This document shows positions 34,258 to 44,310 of a DNA stretch of 64,000 nucleotides, piece by piece; the stretch's first letter is position 1, and every line of letters begins with the position of its first letter. This DNA comes from JAGPDF01 sp052035735 (lineage in GTDB: Bacteria > Acidobacteriota > Thermoanaerobaculia > Multivoradales > JAGPDF01), in the NCBI GenBank assembly GCA_052035735.1, contig JBPOHI010000086.1, forward strand, positions 48,454 through 112,453, in the 5' to 3' direction. A model generated the notes under the pieces. It was given only the letters and a program-made list of their open reading frames with translations, was not told the origin of the DNA and did not search any database. The translations under genes and the position numbers were made by a program.

Positions 34258-35652
34258 ATGGGCCAGGTCACGTTCGTCGGAGCTTGCGGCACGGTCACGG
34301 GGAGCTGCACACTGCTCCGCTTCGGCGAGACGCGCCTGCTGGTCGATTGCGGTCTCTTCCAGGGCGACGACGAGCTCGAGCAGCGCAACTGGCGGCCCTT
34401 TCCCTTCCGGCCGCAGGAGATCGACGCGGTCGTGCTCACCCACGCTCATCTCGATCACACCGGCCTCCTGCCGCGGCTCGCCGCACAGGGATTCGGCGGC
34501 CCGGTCTACTGCACCCGGCCGACCCGGCCGCTCGCTCAACTGGTGCTCGAGGACGCCGGCGCCCTGCAGGAGGAGGAGGCCCGTTTCGCGAAGAAGAAGG
34601 GCTACAGCCGTCACGCCGACCCGCGGCCCCTCTTCACCCGCCGCGACGCGGCCCTGGCACTGCGTCTCCTCGAGCCGGTCCGCTTCGGCGAGGAGCGGGA
34701 GGTCGCGCCCGGAGTCACTATCCGCTTCGTCCGCGCCGGGCACCTCCTCGGAGCGGCCTCGGTTTCGATCCGCGCCAAGAGCGCGCTCGGCGGGCGCCAG
34801 CACTGGCTCTTTTCCGGCGACGTCGGGCGCTACGATGCGCCGATCCTGCGCGATCCCGAGACGGCCGACGCGGCTCCCGACGCGCTCGTTCTCGAATCGA
34901 CCTACGGCGACCGGGTGCACCCTGACGAGGATCCGACCCGCCACCTGACCGAGATCATCCGCCGCACTTTCGATCGAGGCGGCTCGGTGCTGATTCCGGC
35001 GTTCGCGCTCGGTCGCACCCAGGACCTGCTCTTCCACCTGTCGGAGATCGCCCTCGCCGGCGGTGTCGACCCCGACGCCGTCTTCCTCGACAGCCCGATG
35101 GCGATCAAGGCGACGGAGATCTACCGCCAGGCGACGCCGGAGTTCGACGAAGAGGTCCAGGCGCTGATGCGGGCGGACGCCAATCCTCTCGCCGTCGATC
35201 GCTTCCGCCGCTGCCACACGATCGAGGAGTCGAAGGCGCTCAACGCCCGCCGCGAACCGGCGGTGATCGTCGCCTCGAGTGGCATGGCGACCGGCGGCCG
35301 CATCGTTCATCACCTGGCGAACCGGCTGTCGGAACACCGGAACTCCGTCGTCTTCGTCGGCTACCAGGCGGCTGGCACCCGCGGACGCGCCCTGCTCGAT
35401 GGCGCGCAGTCGATCTCGATCCACGGCCGCCGCGTTCCGGTGGCGGCCGAGATCGCACAGATGCAGGGGTTGTCGGCACACGGCGACGCCGACGATCTGT
35501 TGCGCTGGTGCCAGGCGCAACCCGGGGTGCCGCGGCGCATCTTTCTCAACCACGGCGAAGACCCGGCGCGGAAGGCGCTCGCGGCCGCCATCGCCGAGCT
35601 CGGCTGGCCCCGCCCCGAGCTGCCGCTCGCCGGGACGCAAGCCGACTGGTGA
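34258..35652 (+). CDS. Metallo-beta-lactamase/beta-CASP RNA-processing nuclease
   Basis: A 464-residue protein of the CPSF73-like beta-CASP group. The zinc motif HAHLDH (His62, His64, Asp66, His67) is followed by FSGDVGRYD and the beta-CASP motifs (LESTYGDR, IPAFALGRTQDLL, IVASSGMATGGR and LSAHGDADDL). Such enzymes are RNA endo/exonucleases. The start lies in a conserved N-terminal strand (VTFVGACGTVTGSC). Its TGA overlaps the GTG start of the next gene. Confidence 0.9.
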   Translation: MGQVTFVGACGTVTGSCTLLRFGETRLLVDCGLFQGDDELEQRNWRPFPFRPQEIDAVVLTHAHLDHTGLLPRLAAQGFGGPVYCTRPTRPLAQLVLEDAGALQEEEARFAKKKGYSRHADPRPLFTRRDAALALRLLEPVRFGEEREVAPGVTIRFVRAGHLLGAASVSIRAKSALGGRQHWLFSGDVGRYDAPILRDPETADAAPDALVLESTYGDRVHPDEDPTRHLTEIIRRTFDRGGSVLIPAFALGRTQDLLFHLSEIALAGGVDPDAVFLDSPMAIKATEIYRQATPEFDEEVQALMRADANPLAVDRFRRCHTIEESKALNARREPAVIVASSGMATGGRIVHHLANRLSEHRNSVVFVGYQAAGTRGRALLDGAQSISIHGRRVPVAAEIAQMQGLSAHGDADDLLRWCQAQPGVPRRIFLNHGEDPARKALAAAIAELGWPRPELPLAGTQADW

Positions 35653-36536
35653 CGCCCCCGCCACGCACCTCGCTGGCGCCGCTCGCCCCGCTCGCCGATG
35701 CCGTTCATGAGGGCGCGAGCCGCGCGCAGCGCCTCGTCGCGTTCCTCCGCCGCGCGGTGCGCAAGGCGCACCGCGACCGCCTCGGGCTGGTCGCCTCGGC
35801 GCTCGCCTTCTCGAGCGTCCTCTCGCTGGTGCCCCTCCTCGCGCTCATCTCCCGCTTCGTGGCTCGCGCCGTGAAGCGGGACGACGGCCGCACGCTCGCC
35901 GTGCTGGCGCAGCTCCTGCCCTACTCCGAGCAGACCCTGGTCACCGCGCTCGACTCGTTCGTCGCCCAGGCGGAAGCGCTCTCGGGGCTGGCGATGATCG
36001 GTTTCCTGGTCACCTGCGCCTCGACCTTCCTCACCGTCGAAGGGGCGATCGACAAGATCTTCCGTGTCGAGCGGCGCAAGGGGCGCATCCTCCACCGGCT
36101 GTTCTCCTTCTCGCTGGTGGTGGTCTGGGGGCCGCTCGCGATCGCCGGCATGGTCGCGCTGCTGCTCCACCTGGCGCAGAATCCGGCCTTCTCCGGCTTC
36201 GTTCGACGGTCGACCCTGGGGCACTGGCTGCCGCCGCTCATCACCCTGCTCGGGTTGACGCTGCTCTTCTGGTGGGTGCCCAATCGCGCCGTCAGGATTC
36301 GCAACGCTCTCGCTGGCGCGGCCGTCGCGACCTTCGCGCTGCACGGCCTGCAGACCGGCTTCCGGGCTTACGTCGGCCTGTTCAGCGCCGCTTCGCGCGT
36401 GGTCTACGGCTCGTTCGCCATCGCCTTCCTGTTCATGCTCGCCGTGCAGATCGCCTGGTGGCTGATCCTCGTCGGCTGCGAAGTCACCGCGAACCTCGAG
36501 CTCGGCGACACGGAACCACAGGAAGTGGTCGCATGA
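35649..36536 (+). CDS. YihY/UPF0761-family inner-membrane protein
   Basis: A 295-residue integral membrane protein of the YihY (formerly BrkB) family with about six hydrophobic segments. The family pattern LVASALAFSSVLSLVPLLAL starts the first helix, and GSFAIAFLFMLAVQIAWWLILVGCEV ends the last two. The GTG start at 35649 overlaps the upstream stop, and its own stop overlaps the plsC-like start. The biochemical role of the family is not established. Confidence 0.88.
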   Translation: MTPPPRTSLAPLAPLADAVHEGASRAQRLVAFLRRAVRKAHRDRLGLVASALAFSSVLSLVPLLALISRFVARAVKRDDGRTLAVLAQLLPYSEQTLVTALDSFVAQAEALSGLAMIGFLVTCASTFLTVEGAIDKIFRVERRKGRILHRLFSFSLVVVWGPLAIAGMVALLLHLAQNPAFSGFVRRSTLGHWLPPLITLLGLTLLFWWVPNRAVRIRNALAGAAVATFALHGLQTGFRAYVGLFSAASRVVYGSFAIAFLFMLAVQIAWWLILVGCEVTANLELGDTEPQEVVA

Positions 36537-37306
36537 AAGCTCCGCCTCTCGAGCAGCGCGCCTGGAGCGATCCGCTGCGCTGGCTGGTGCTGCCCTGGAC
36601 GCTCGCCGTCAGCTATCCGCTGATCTTCGCGAGCACGGCGCTCTTCGGCACGCTCGCGGTCGTCCTCTCCCTGGTCAGCAAGCGCCTCGGCTTCTACGCC
36701 GGCGTTCTCTGGGCACGTGCGATCACGTTGGGCACCTGGGTGCGGGTGCGGGTCGCGGGACGCGAGCACCTGGTTCCCGGCCAGTCTTACGTGATCCTCT
36801 CGAACCACCAGGGGGCCTACGACATCCTCGCGCTCTACGGCTTCCTCGGGCGCGAGTTCCGCTGGGTGATGAAGGAGGAGCTGCGCAAGGTGCCGTTTCT
36901 GGGCTGGGGCTGCGCGGCGATCGGCCACATCTTCATCGATCGCAAGAACTCCGCCCGCGCCATCGCCAGCCTCGATGCCGCCAAGAGCCACCTCGTCGGC
37001 GGCGTCTCGGTGCTCCTCTTCCCCGAAGGCACGCGCAGCGAAGACGGCCGCCTGCTGCCGTTCAAGAAGGGCGGCTTCGCCATCGCCCGCCAGCTCGACC
37101 TGCCGATCCTGCCGGTCTCGATCATCGGCTCGAACGACATCCTGCCGAAGGCGTGCCTGTTTCCCCGCCCGGGGACCGTGCGCGTGCGATTCCACCCGGC
37201 GATCGCGCCGAGCGACCACCCCGACACGGCGGCGCTCATCGATAAGGTGCGCTCAGCGATCGAGTCAGGCCTGGCGCAGGACGAGACGTCCGCTCCGAAG
37301 GGCTGA
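36533..37306 (+). CDS. plsC: 1-acyl-sn-glycerol-3-phosphate acyltransferase (PlsC-like)
   Basis: Makes phosphatidic acid by acylating lysophosphatidic acid. It has 257 residues with an N-terminal hydrophobic segment, the acyltransferase motif NHQGAYD (HX4D: His92, Asp97), FIDRKN, and FPEGTRS for glycerol-phosphate binding. The length and motif spacing are typical. It is the third gene of a tightly coupled trio: its ATG overlaps the YihY stop. Confidence 0.92.
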   Translation: MKAPPLEQRAWSDPLRWLVLPWTLAVSYPLIFASTALFGTLAVVLSLVSKRLGFYAGVLWARAITLGTWVRVRVAGREHLVPGQSYVILSNHQGAYDILALYGFLGREFRWVMKEELRKVPFLGWGCAAIGHIFIDRKNSARAIASLDAAKSHLVGGVSVLLFPEGTRSEDGRLLPFKKGGFAIARQLDLPILPVSIIGSNDILPKACLFPRPGTVRVRFHPAIAPSDHPDTAALIDKVRSAIESGLAQDETSAPKG

Positions 37307-37370
37307 CTGCCGCCACTGGCCCCGGCGGAGTCGAGACCGCGCACCTTCAAAGAGGACCCTGGAGATTCCC

Positions 37371-38771
37371 ATGAAGATCTGCATCCGGCCGCTCTGCCTC
37401 ACTGTCTTGTTCCTGGCTTTCTCGGGCACCGCCCGCGCCCAGGTCGACGGTACGCTCGACCCCGCTTTCTCCGGCGACGGCTGGGATTTCTGGAATCCGT
37501 CCTTCACGACCGGCGTCAAGGTCGACGACCTGGCGGTGCGGCCGGACGGACAGCTGGCGATCACCGGCCGCGTCTTCGCGATCGCCAATCGCGAGGCATT
37601 CTCCTGTCTGCGGACCGCCAACGGTGGCGCGGCTACCTGCGTCAACCTGCCGTTCGATCTCGGCGGCGGCAACAACAACGACGGCAACGGCATCGCCGTT
37701 CAGTCCGACAATCGGATGGTGATCGTCGGCGACGCGCAGGGTCCGGTGGCCGATCCGGCCTGGGTGGCGACGGTCGAGCGCATGACGGCGGCCAACGGCC
37801 TCGACAACACCTTCAACGGCGGCACGGGCGCCTTCCAGCTCGGCTCGACCTTCGACGTCGGCGCCGAGGCGGTGACCGTCGCCGGCGACAAGATCTACCT
37901 GACCGGCTCGATCGGCGTGGACATGGGTGGCGGCGAGGTCGGCAGCGACTTCTTCGTCGCCGTGCGCAAAGCCGATGGCACCCCCGAGACCGCCTGGAGT
38001 GGCGACGGCTGGAACACCGCCGTCTTCAACCTCGGCGCCAACGGCAACGACTACGGCCAGGCGATCGCGGTCGACCCGGTCGGCCGGGTGGTGGCCGCGG
38101 GCACCGCCAGCGACGGCACCGATATCTACTTGGCCGTGGTGCGCTTCACCGTCGATGGCGGCTACGACGGCAACTTCAGCGGCGACGGCCGGCAGACCGT
38201 GCTGGTCGATCTCGGCGGCGTCGGCACGCTCGCGTTCGGCGGCATGGCGGTCGATCGGTTCTCCCGCGTCATTCTCGCCGGCGTCGCGCCCACCGCCTCG
38301 GGCCATCGCATGGTCGTCGCGCGGCTCACCGAAACCGGTGCCCTCGACACGAGCTTCGGCGGCGGCGACGGCGTCGCCGATTTCGCCTACGCCGCGACCG
38401 ACGACATCAGCACGGTGGTCGAGGTCGTGGCGCTCACGCCGCCGTCGGACCGCATCGCGATCCTCGGCGACTACGACCCGGCCGGCACCGACCCGAGCGA
38501 CGGCTTCCTCCTCGTGCTGACCCCCGCCGGGAACCTCGACACGACGTTCAACGGCACCGGCAAGCGATCGATGGCGCCGACCTCGGGCGATGTCTGGAAC
38601 CACGCTCAGGCGATGGCCGTCCAGGGCGGGCGGCTGGTCGTCCTGGGTGGCTATCACCCGACGACCACTTCGGTGAATCTCGCCTGGCTGGCGCGCCTGC
38701 GGATGAGCCTCATCTTCGGCGACGACTTCGACGCCGGCCACCGCGCCCTCTGGTCGAGCGCCGTGCCCTGA
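37371..38771 (+). CDS. Secreted delta-60 repeat beta-propeller protein with shared C-terminal tag
   Basis: A 466-residue exported protein with a signal peptide (MKICIRPLCLTVLFLAFSG, cleavage after ARAQ). It contains repeats of the delta-60 type (DGTLDPAFSGDGW, GALDTSFGGGDGV, GNLDTTFNGTGKR), which probably form a beta-propeller. It ends in IFGDDFDAGHRALWSSAVP, the tag shared with four other secreted proteins. GGAG precedes the ATG. The function is unknown. It converges on the next gene, whose product has the same tag. Confidence 0.85.
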   Translation: MKICIRPLCLTVLFLAFSGTARAQVDGTLDPAFSGDGWDFWNPSFTTGVKVDDLAVRPDGQLAITGRVFAIANREAFSCLRTANGGAATCVNLPFDLGGGNNNDGNGIAVQSDNRMVIVGDAQGPVADPAWVATVERMTAANGLDNTFNGGTGAFQLGSTFDVGAEAVTVAGDKIYLTGSIGVDMGGGEVGSDFFVAVRKADGTPETAWSGDGWNTAVFNLGANGNDYGQAIAVDPVGRVVAAGTASDGTDIYLAVVRFTVDGGYDGNFSGDGRQTVLVDLGGVGTLAFGGMAVDRFSRVILAGVAPTASGHRMVVARLTETGALDTSFGGGDGVADFAYAATDDISTVVEVVALTPPSDRIAILGDYDPAGTDPSDGFLLVLTPAGNLDTTFNGTGKRSMAPTSGDVWNHAQAMAVQGGRLVVLGGYHPTTTSVNLAWLARLRMSLIFGDDFDAGHRALWSSAVP

Positions 38772-38805
38772 AGGCGTCGCCTTCGGCGATGGCGAAGTTC
38801 GGGCG

Positions 38806-40104
38806 CTACGGAACGACGGCGCTCCAGGCCTCGTTGGCGGCGGCGCCTTCGAAGTCGTCGGCGAAGATCGCACGCCGCAGGTAGGCGCGCGAGTAGATGC
38901 CGTCGCCGTCGGCATCCGGAGCGGCCCAGGCGGTGATCCACAGCTTTCCGCCGACACCGACGACGGGGGCTTTCTGGGTGTCGACGCCGGGCTGCGAGCT
39001 CTCCTCGAAGGCCGCATCCACCGGTCGTGCCGTGCGCTGATACTCGCGCGAGAAGACGCGCGTGGCCCCTCCGTCGCCTTCGAGGCCCGGCCTGCGGACC
39101 GTTCCGCCCGGCACCTGACGCTTCCAGACGACGACGAAGCTGCCGTCGACGTGGCCGTCGATGGCAACCGAGAAGTGCTGATTGCCGTCGTCGGGCGAGA
39201 TCGGGAAGTCGCCTCCGACCGGCGTGCCGTCGCGGCGGAAGCGGCGACCCTTGACGCTGACGGCGGGCAGGATGCTCTCCACCCAGACGACGACGAATTC
39301 TCCGTTCCCAGCGACCGCCACTCGCGGTTCCGACTGCCCGCCGGTCTCGCCGAGGTTGACGCGAAAGATCGCGCTCGGGTTGGCGCCGGACTCGTCGTAG
39401 ATCCGGCCCCAGATGCCGCTGTCATTGCTGTCGCTATCCTCCCAGACGACGACGAAGCCGCGTTGCGCATCGACGCCCACGTCCGGCGACCGCAAGTTGA
39501 CCGACCCCGCTGCCACCGCAAGCTCGCCGCCGGCGACGCCCCCACCATCGAACTGGCGCGCGAAGACCGTTTGCGAGCGCAGCCAGGCGGTGACGAAGCC
39601 GTCCGCGGCGTCGCTCGCCACCGCGGGATCCGAGATGCCGTCGGTGGTGACCTCCTCGGCCAGGAACTCGCCTGGCAGAACGGTGCCGTCGGCCGAAGAC
39701 TGGCGCGCGATCAGGTCGAAGCTCGAGCTGGCGCTCGCCTGGTTCAGGCTGCTCCAGACGACGCTGAAGTCGCGGCTGCCGTTCATGTCGAGATCGGGCT
39801 GGGACTGGGAGCTCGCGGTGAAGAAGTTGAGCGCGAACTCGTCTTCGGCCGGGTCGCCTGCCGGCGTGTGGCGGCCGAACAGCCCGGTGCCGTCACCGTC
39901 GCCGTTGAGTCGCGACCAGATGACGAGCAGGTCGCCGGCGGAGCTGATCCCGATCGTCGGCTCGAAGTCGCTGTTGGCGGTCACTTCGTTGACCTGCTGC
40001 TCGGCAGCGAGCGGGATCGGCTGGGCCGCGAGTGGCGAGAGGGCGAAGCCGGCGGCGAGCACGGCGCCAGCGAGTCCACGCAGGTGAGAGGCCTTGCCGG
40101 TCAT
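38806..40104 (-). CDS. Secreted beta-repeat protein with shared C-terminal tag
   Basis: A 432-residue exported protein with a signal peptide (cleavage after SPLAAQ). The body repeats a pattern like F-V-V-V-W-x-(S/D)-x-x-x-D-x-x-G-I-x-(G/A)-R, seen for example at GFVVVWEDSDSNDSGIWGR, suggesting beta-propeller or VCBS-like blades. It finishes IFADDFEGAAANEAWSAVVP. The repeats may bind calcium (Asp-rich turns), but this is inference. Confidence 0.82.
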   Translation of the reverse strand: MTGKASHLRGLAGAVLAAGFALSPLAAQPIPLAAEQQVNEVTANSDFEPTIGISSAGDLLVIWSRLNGDGDGTGLFGRHTPAGDPAEDEFALNFFTASSQSQPDLDMNGSRDFSVVWSSLNQASASSSFDLIARQSSADGTVLPGEFLAEEVTTDGISDPAVASDAADGFVTAWLRSQTVFARQFDGGGVAGGELAVAAGSVNLRSPDVGVDAQRGFVVVWEDSDSNDSGIWGRIYDESGANPSAIFRVNLGETGGQSEPRVAVAGNGEFVVVWVESILPAVSVKGRRFRRDGTPVGGDFPISPDDGNQHFSVAIDGHVDGSFVVVWKRQVPGGTVRRPGLEGDGGATRVFSREYQRTARPVDAAFEESSQPGVDTQKAPVVGVGGKLWITAWAAPDADGDGIYSRAYLRRAIFADDFEGAAANEAWSAVVP

Positions 40105-40318
40105 GGTCGTCCCCGGTCGCGGCCCGAACCAGTTCGGACCGACAGGAATGTAGCCGACGGCACTCGCGACCGCACCCGACGAAAGTCAGGCACAGCTGCT
40201 GCCGAAGGGAACACCCCCGGCGTGCGCCAGTCGATCTCCCCCGACACGGCCTCGCGACCTCCAGCCGGGTCCACATCTCCCGGCCAACGTGGCAAGCTTC
40301 TCCGGTCAGGAGATCTTC

Positions 40319-41752
40319 ATGCTCGTTCGGACCTCGCCTCTCTTCTTGCTCGTTGCCGGCTCTCTCGCCGGCCCCGCCGCGCTCCTCGCCGCCTCTCCCC
40401 AGGGCACACCGCCGCAGACCCTGCGGGTCGACTACTTTCACACCGGCAACGCGCGCGCGGAGCGGTTCGCGCTCGAGCGGGTGGTGGTCGAGCCGCTGCC
40501 CTGGCCCGGAGATCTTGCGAAGACGATCGACGACACCAACCTCGGCAAGTACCGCTTCGAGGTCATCGACCGGAGCACCCACCGCGTCCTCTACTCGCGC
40601 GGTTTCGCCTCGATCTACGGCGAGTGGGAGACGACCGGCGAGGCGACGGAGATCGACCGCACCTTCTCCGAGTCGCTGCGCTTCCCGCGCCCGGCCGGAC
40701 CGGTACAGGTCGTCATCAGCAAACGTGACAAGGCGAACGACTTCCGCGAGAGCTGGTCGCTGGTCGTCGATCCGGCGGACATGCTGGTCGACGCCTCGCG
40801 CCCGCCCGCCGCGGGTGAGCTCCTCGCCCTGCAGCGCTCCGGCGACCCGGCCGACAAGCTCGACTTCCTGATCCTCGGCGACGGCTACACCGCCGCAGAG
40901 CGCGGCAAGTGCGAGAGCGATGCGCGCCGGTTGATGGCGATCCTCTTCGCCACCGAGCCGTTTCAGAGCCGCCGTACCGATCTCAACGTCTGGGGCCTCT
41001 GCCCCGAAGCCGCCGAGTCCGGTATCTCGCGGCCGTCGCTGGGCGTTCACCGCCGCTCGCCCGTGGGCTCGACTTACGATGCGTTCCGTTCCGAGCGCTA
41101 CATCCTGACGTTCGACAACCGCGCTTTCCGCGACCTCGCCTCGCAGGCGCCGTACGAGGTGGTCGAGATCCTCGCCAATGGGCAGACCTATGGCGGCGGC
41201 GGAATTTTCGGACAATTTTCCACCGTCGCCGCGGACTCGCTCTGGGCGCCGTACGTCTTCGTGCACGAGTTCGGCCATCATCTGGCGGCGCTCGCCGACG
41301 AGTACTACACCTCGGACGTCGCCTACGAGCCCGCCGCCGACCGCGTCGAGCCGTGGGAGCCCAACGTCACCGCCCTCCTCGACCCGGCAGCGCTCAAGTG
41401 GGCGAGCCTCGTCGCCCCTGGCACGCCGCTGCCGACGCCGTGGGGCAAGGAGGCGTTCGAGGTGCGCTCGCGCGAGATACAGACCGAGCGCCGGAAGATC
41501 CGCGTCGAGAAGCGACCCGAGTCGGAGATGGACGCCCTCTTCACCCGCCAGCGCGACGAAGAGGAAAAGCGCTTCGCCGCCGAGCCGTACGCCGGCAAGG
41601 TGGGCGCCTTCGAAGGCGCGAACTACGAGGCCAGGGGCTACTACCGCCCGGCCGCGGACTGCATCATGTTCACCCGCGACCGCGTGCCGTTCTGCCCGGT
41701 CTGCCGCCACGCGATCGACCGGGTGATCGATCTCTACGCGAAAAAGAAGTAG
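40319..41752 (+). CDS. Secreted M64-family zinc metallopeptidase
   Basis: A 477-residue exported peptidase of family M64 (IgA-peptidase-like). A signal peptide (cleavage near LLAASPQ) is followed by a beta-rich N-terminal domain, then the peptidase domain starting at LDFLILGDGYTAAERGK. The zinc motif HEFGHHLAALADEYY gives His316, Glu317 and His320. The CIMF...CPVCRHAI cysteine pairs near the end are typical. It lacks the C-terminal tag of its neighbours. AGGAG precedes the ATG. A role in degrading external protein is likely. Confidence 0.93.
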   Translation: MLVRTSPLFLLVAGSLAGPAALLAASPQGTPPQTLRVDYFHTGNARAERFALERVVVEPLPWPGDLAKTIDDTNLGKYRFEVIDRSTHRVLYSRGFASIYGEWETTGEATEIDRTFSESLRFPRPAGPVQVVISKRDKANDFRESWSLVVDPADMLVDASRPPAAGELLALQRSGDPADKLDFLILGDGYTAAERGKCESDARRLMAILFATEPFQSRRTDLNVWGLCPEAAESGISRPSLGVHRRSPVGSTYDAFRSERYILTFDNRAFRDLASQAPYEVVEILANGQTYGGGGIFGQFSTVAADSLWAPYVFVHEFGHHLAALADEYYTSDVAYEPAADRVEPWEPNVTALLDPAALKWASLVAPGTPLPTPWGKEAFEVRSREIQTERRKIRVEKRPESEMDALFTRQRDEEEKRFAAEPYAGKVGAFEGANYEARGYYRPAADCIMFTRDRVPFCPVCRHAIDRVIDLYAKKK

Positions 41753-41764
41753 CGCCGGCGCCGC

Positions 41765-43066
41765 TCAGGGCATCGCAGAGCTCCAGCGGCTCGTGTCGCC
41801 GGTGAGCTCGAAGCCGTCCCAGAAGACGGTAATGACGTTCGACAGGCAGTACAGGCGATAGTTGACGTTGCAGGAGGTCGTGCCGAGGTTGGTCCAACTC
41901 GTACCGAGCGGGCCGTCGGCCGGATTTCCGTCGGTGCCGGTGAAACCGCCCAGGGCGTCGGTCCAGTCGTCGCAAGTCTGCGTGGTCGCGGTACCGTCGG
42001 CACCCGTTCCCGTCCAGGTGCGGCAAGACAGGAACGACGTGCAGTCTTCCGTCAGATAGGCGCCGTTCTCGAACTGGTGCAGACTCGTGTCGAGCGTCGA
42101 GTCCACCAGATCGGCGAGGTTGTTGGCGATGGTGTAGGCATCGATGCGCTTCCAGGGGCCGTTGATCTCCAGCCGGTCGACCGTGTCGACCACCGGCGTC
42201 GCCGTCGACAGCCAGGCGATGAAGCTCTCGGGGGCGGGCAGGTGCGATTCTTCGGCGAGCGTCCGGCAGATCGCATCGCCCGCCGCGAGGCCGGTTGCCC
42301 CCGCCGCCTGGGGCCAGCCCCCGAGGTCTCCCAAGCCTTTGACCGAGGTCAGGAAGGCGATCGCCGCCGGACTCCAGCCGAGTCGCGAGACCTCCCCCGA
42401 CCCGGGCTCGACGCACAACAGGCGATGATCGCCGGCGCAGGCCATTTCGTCGCTGAGACTCCACAAGCCGACAGTCCGGTAGCCGTCGCCCACCGTCCCC
42501 TGGAACTGCGCCGGCGTGTCGTCCGCCCACCCGTCACAGTCGGCGCCGGTCCAGACGCCAGCGGCGTCGGTTCCGGTCCAGTAGAAGCGGTCCATCGTCG
42601 GCAAGGCGTCGAAGTTCTCGTCGCGCGACACCGGGCGGTAGAGCTCGCCGCCGTTGACCAGGTCGCCCAAGGTCCCCGAGAAGTTGGTGGCGCCGTTCGA
42701 CAGGAACCAGGGACCGCCTCCGGGGAGAAGGGCGCCGTTGCAGCCGGTCGCCTTCTTGCCGGCCAGCCCCTGCACATGACAGTAGGCGTCGGTCGTCCCC
42801 GTCGAGAGCCAGGCGCGGTAGGTGCCGGCGTTGGGAAGCGGCGAGGGTGTCGCCGCCGCCGCGCGCGCGCGGCAGATCGCGTCCGCGCGCGCGAAGGCCG
42901 TCGCGCCGGTGGCGTCCGGCCAGGTCGAAAGGTCGCCCGACCCGGAGACCGAGGTCGCAAACACCCGGCGCTTCTCAGCGCTCGCGGGCGCCGCCCCGCC
43001 GAGTAGCGAAAGCACTGCCACAGCAGCAGTCAGCCCGACAGTATTCAGCATGCGGCTCCCGGCCAT
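41765..43066 (-). CDS. Secreted DUF1554-like repeat protein with shared C-terminal tag
   Basis: A 433-residue exported protein. After a signal peptide (cleavage near APASAEK) it holds two copies of a domain that begins VFATSVSGSGDLSTW / AFLTSVKGLGDLGGW, continues ADAICRARA / GDAICRTLA, and includes paired cysteines and CDGWAD / CDDWTD. This resembles DUF1554, a lectin-like fold. It ends VFWDGFELTGDTSRWSSAMP. ATG 43066 is shown; ATG 43051 is also possible. Confidence 0.82.
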   Translation of the reverse strand: MAGSRMLNTVGLTAAVAVLSLLGGAAPASAEKRRVFATSVSGSGDLSTWPDATGATAFARADAICRARAAAATPSPLPNAGTYRAWLSTGTTDAYCHVQGLAGKKATGCNGALLPGGGPWFLSNGATNFSGTLGDLVNGGELYRPVSRDENFDALPTMDRFYWTGTDAAGVWTGADCDGWADDTPAQFQGTVGDGYRTVGLWSLSDEMACAGDHRLLCVEPGSGEVSRLGWSPAAIAFLTSVKGLGDLGGWPQAAGATGLAAGDAICRTLAEESHLPAPESFIAWLSTATPVVDTVDRLEINGPWKRIDAYTIANNLADLVDSTLDTSLHQFENGAYLTEDCTSFLSCRTWTGTGADGTATTQTCDDWTDALGGFTGTDGNPADGPLGTSWTNLGTTSCNVNYRLYCLSNVITVFWDGFELTGDTSRWSSAMP

Positions 43067-43222
43067 CTCCCTGCCCTCCCCAAGTGCACCACTCCCCACC
43101 CCTGGAGATACGCAGCGGCCCCAAGCTACGGGCCATGCCCGGCGGATCCCCCTCGGCCCGACGCCCGACACCCTTTCGTTTGCCGGCGATCGCCCCATAG
43201 GATGGGCTGCGAGGTGCTTCGA

Positions 43223-44287
43223 ATGCCCGAACCTGTCGCGGTCGATCCTGAAGTCGGTCAGCGCTTTGCCGCGCTGCACCGACTGGTCGGGAACACGCCG
43301 CTGCTCGCCATCGACTTCCGCTACCAGGGACGACCGCGGGTGATCTACGCCAAGCAGGAGTCGCTCAATTTCACCGGCAGCATCAAGGATCGCATGGCGC
43401 TGTTCATCGTCGAGGGCGCCTACCGCGACGGCACGCTGCGTCCCGGCAAGCGCATCGCGGAGGCGACCAGCGGCAACACGGGGATCTCCTTCTCCGCGGT
43501 CGGGCGCGCGCTCGGCCATCCGGTGACGATCTTCATGCCCGACTGGATGAGCGCCGAGCGCATCGCGCTGATCGCCAGCTTCGGCGCGACGATCGTGCTG
43601 GTGAGTCGTGCCCAGGGCGGCTTCGTCGGCAGTATCCGGATGTCGGAGGAGCTCGCGGCCGACGATCCGTCCGTCTTCCTCCCTTGCCAGTTTTCGAACG
43701 ACGCCAACGTCGTGGCGCACTACCGCACGACGGGACCGGAGATCTGGTCGCAGCTGGCGCAAGGCGGCCTCGCGCCCGACGCGTTCGTGGCCGGCGTCGG
43801 TACGGGCGGCACGGTGATGGGCGTGGGGAGGTTCCTGAAGCAACGCCGGCCCGCCATTCGCGTGCATCCGCTCGAGCCCGCCGAGTCGCCGACGCTTTCG
43901 ACCGGGCACAAGGTCGGGCAGCATCGCATCCAGGGCGTTTCCGACGAGTTCATTCCGGCGATCGTGAAGCTGGACGAGCTCGACGCCGTCGTCAGCGCGC
44001 ACGACGGCGACGCGATTCTCATGGCGCAGGCGCTGGCGCAGCGTGGCTTGGCTGTCGGCATCTCCTCCGGCGCGAACTTCCTCGGTGCGCTGCAGGTGCA
44101 GAACGAGATCGGCGAAGACGCCACCGTCGTCACGGTGTTTTGCGACAGCAACAAGAAGTATCTGAGTACGGACCTGCTCCGCACGGAGCCGCCCAAGAGC
44201 GGCTACCTGTCCACCGACGTCGAGATCCTCGGCTTCCGTGCGCTGCCGCGCGTCTGCTCGATGTGCTTCGACCCGCCGTCCGCGTAA
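43223..44287 (+). CDS. Cysteine synthase-family PLP enzyme
   Basis: A 354-residue fold-type II PLP enzyme, related to cysteine synthase and cystathionine beta-synthase. PLP Lys55 lies in NFTGSIKDR, the substrate loop is SGNTGIS, and the phosphate loop is GTGGTVMGVG. A C-terminal tail carries a CSMC pair. It is about 35 residues longer than CysK, so another beta-substitution activity is possible. ATG 43223 follows GAGGTG; an in-frame ATG 43202 lacks a ribosome site. Confidence 0.88.
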   Translation: MPEPVAVDPEVGQRFAALHRLVGNTPLLAIDFRYQGRPRVIYAKQESLNFTGSIKDRMALFIVEGAYRDGTLRPGKRIAEATSGNTGISFSAVGRALGHPVTIFMPDWMSAERIALIASFGATIVLVSRAQGGFVGSIRMSEELAADDPSVFLPCQFSNDANVVAHYRTTGPEIWSQLAQGGLAPDAFVAGVGTGGTVMGVGRFLKQRRPAIRVHPLEPAESPTLSTGHKVGQHRIQGVSDEFIPAIVKLDELDAVVSAHDGDAILMAQALAQRGLAVGISSGANFLGALQVQNEIGEDATVVTVFCDSNKKYLSTDLLRTEPPKSGYLSTDVEILGFRALPRVCSMCFDPPSA

Positions 44288-44310
44288 GTCCGCCAGCGGC
44301 CGACGAACGT

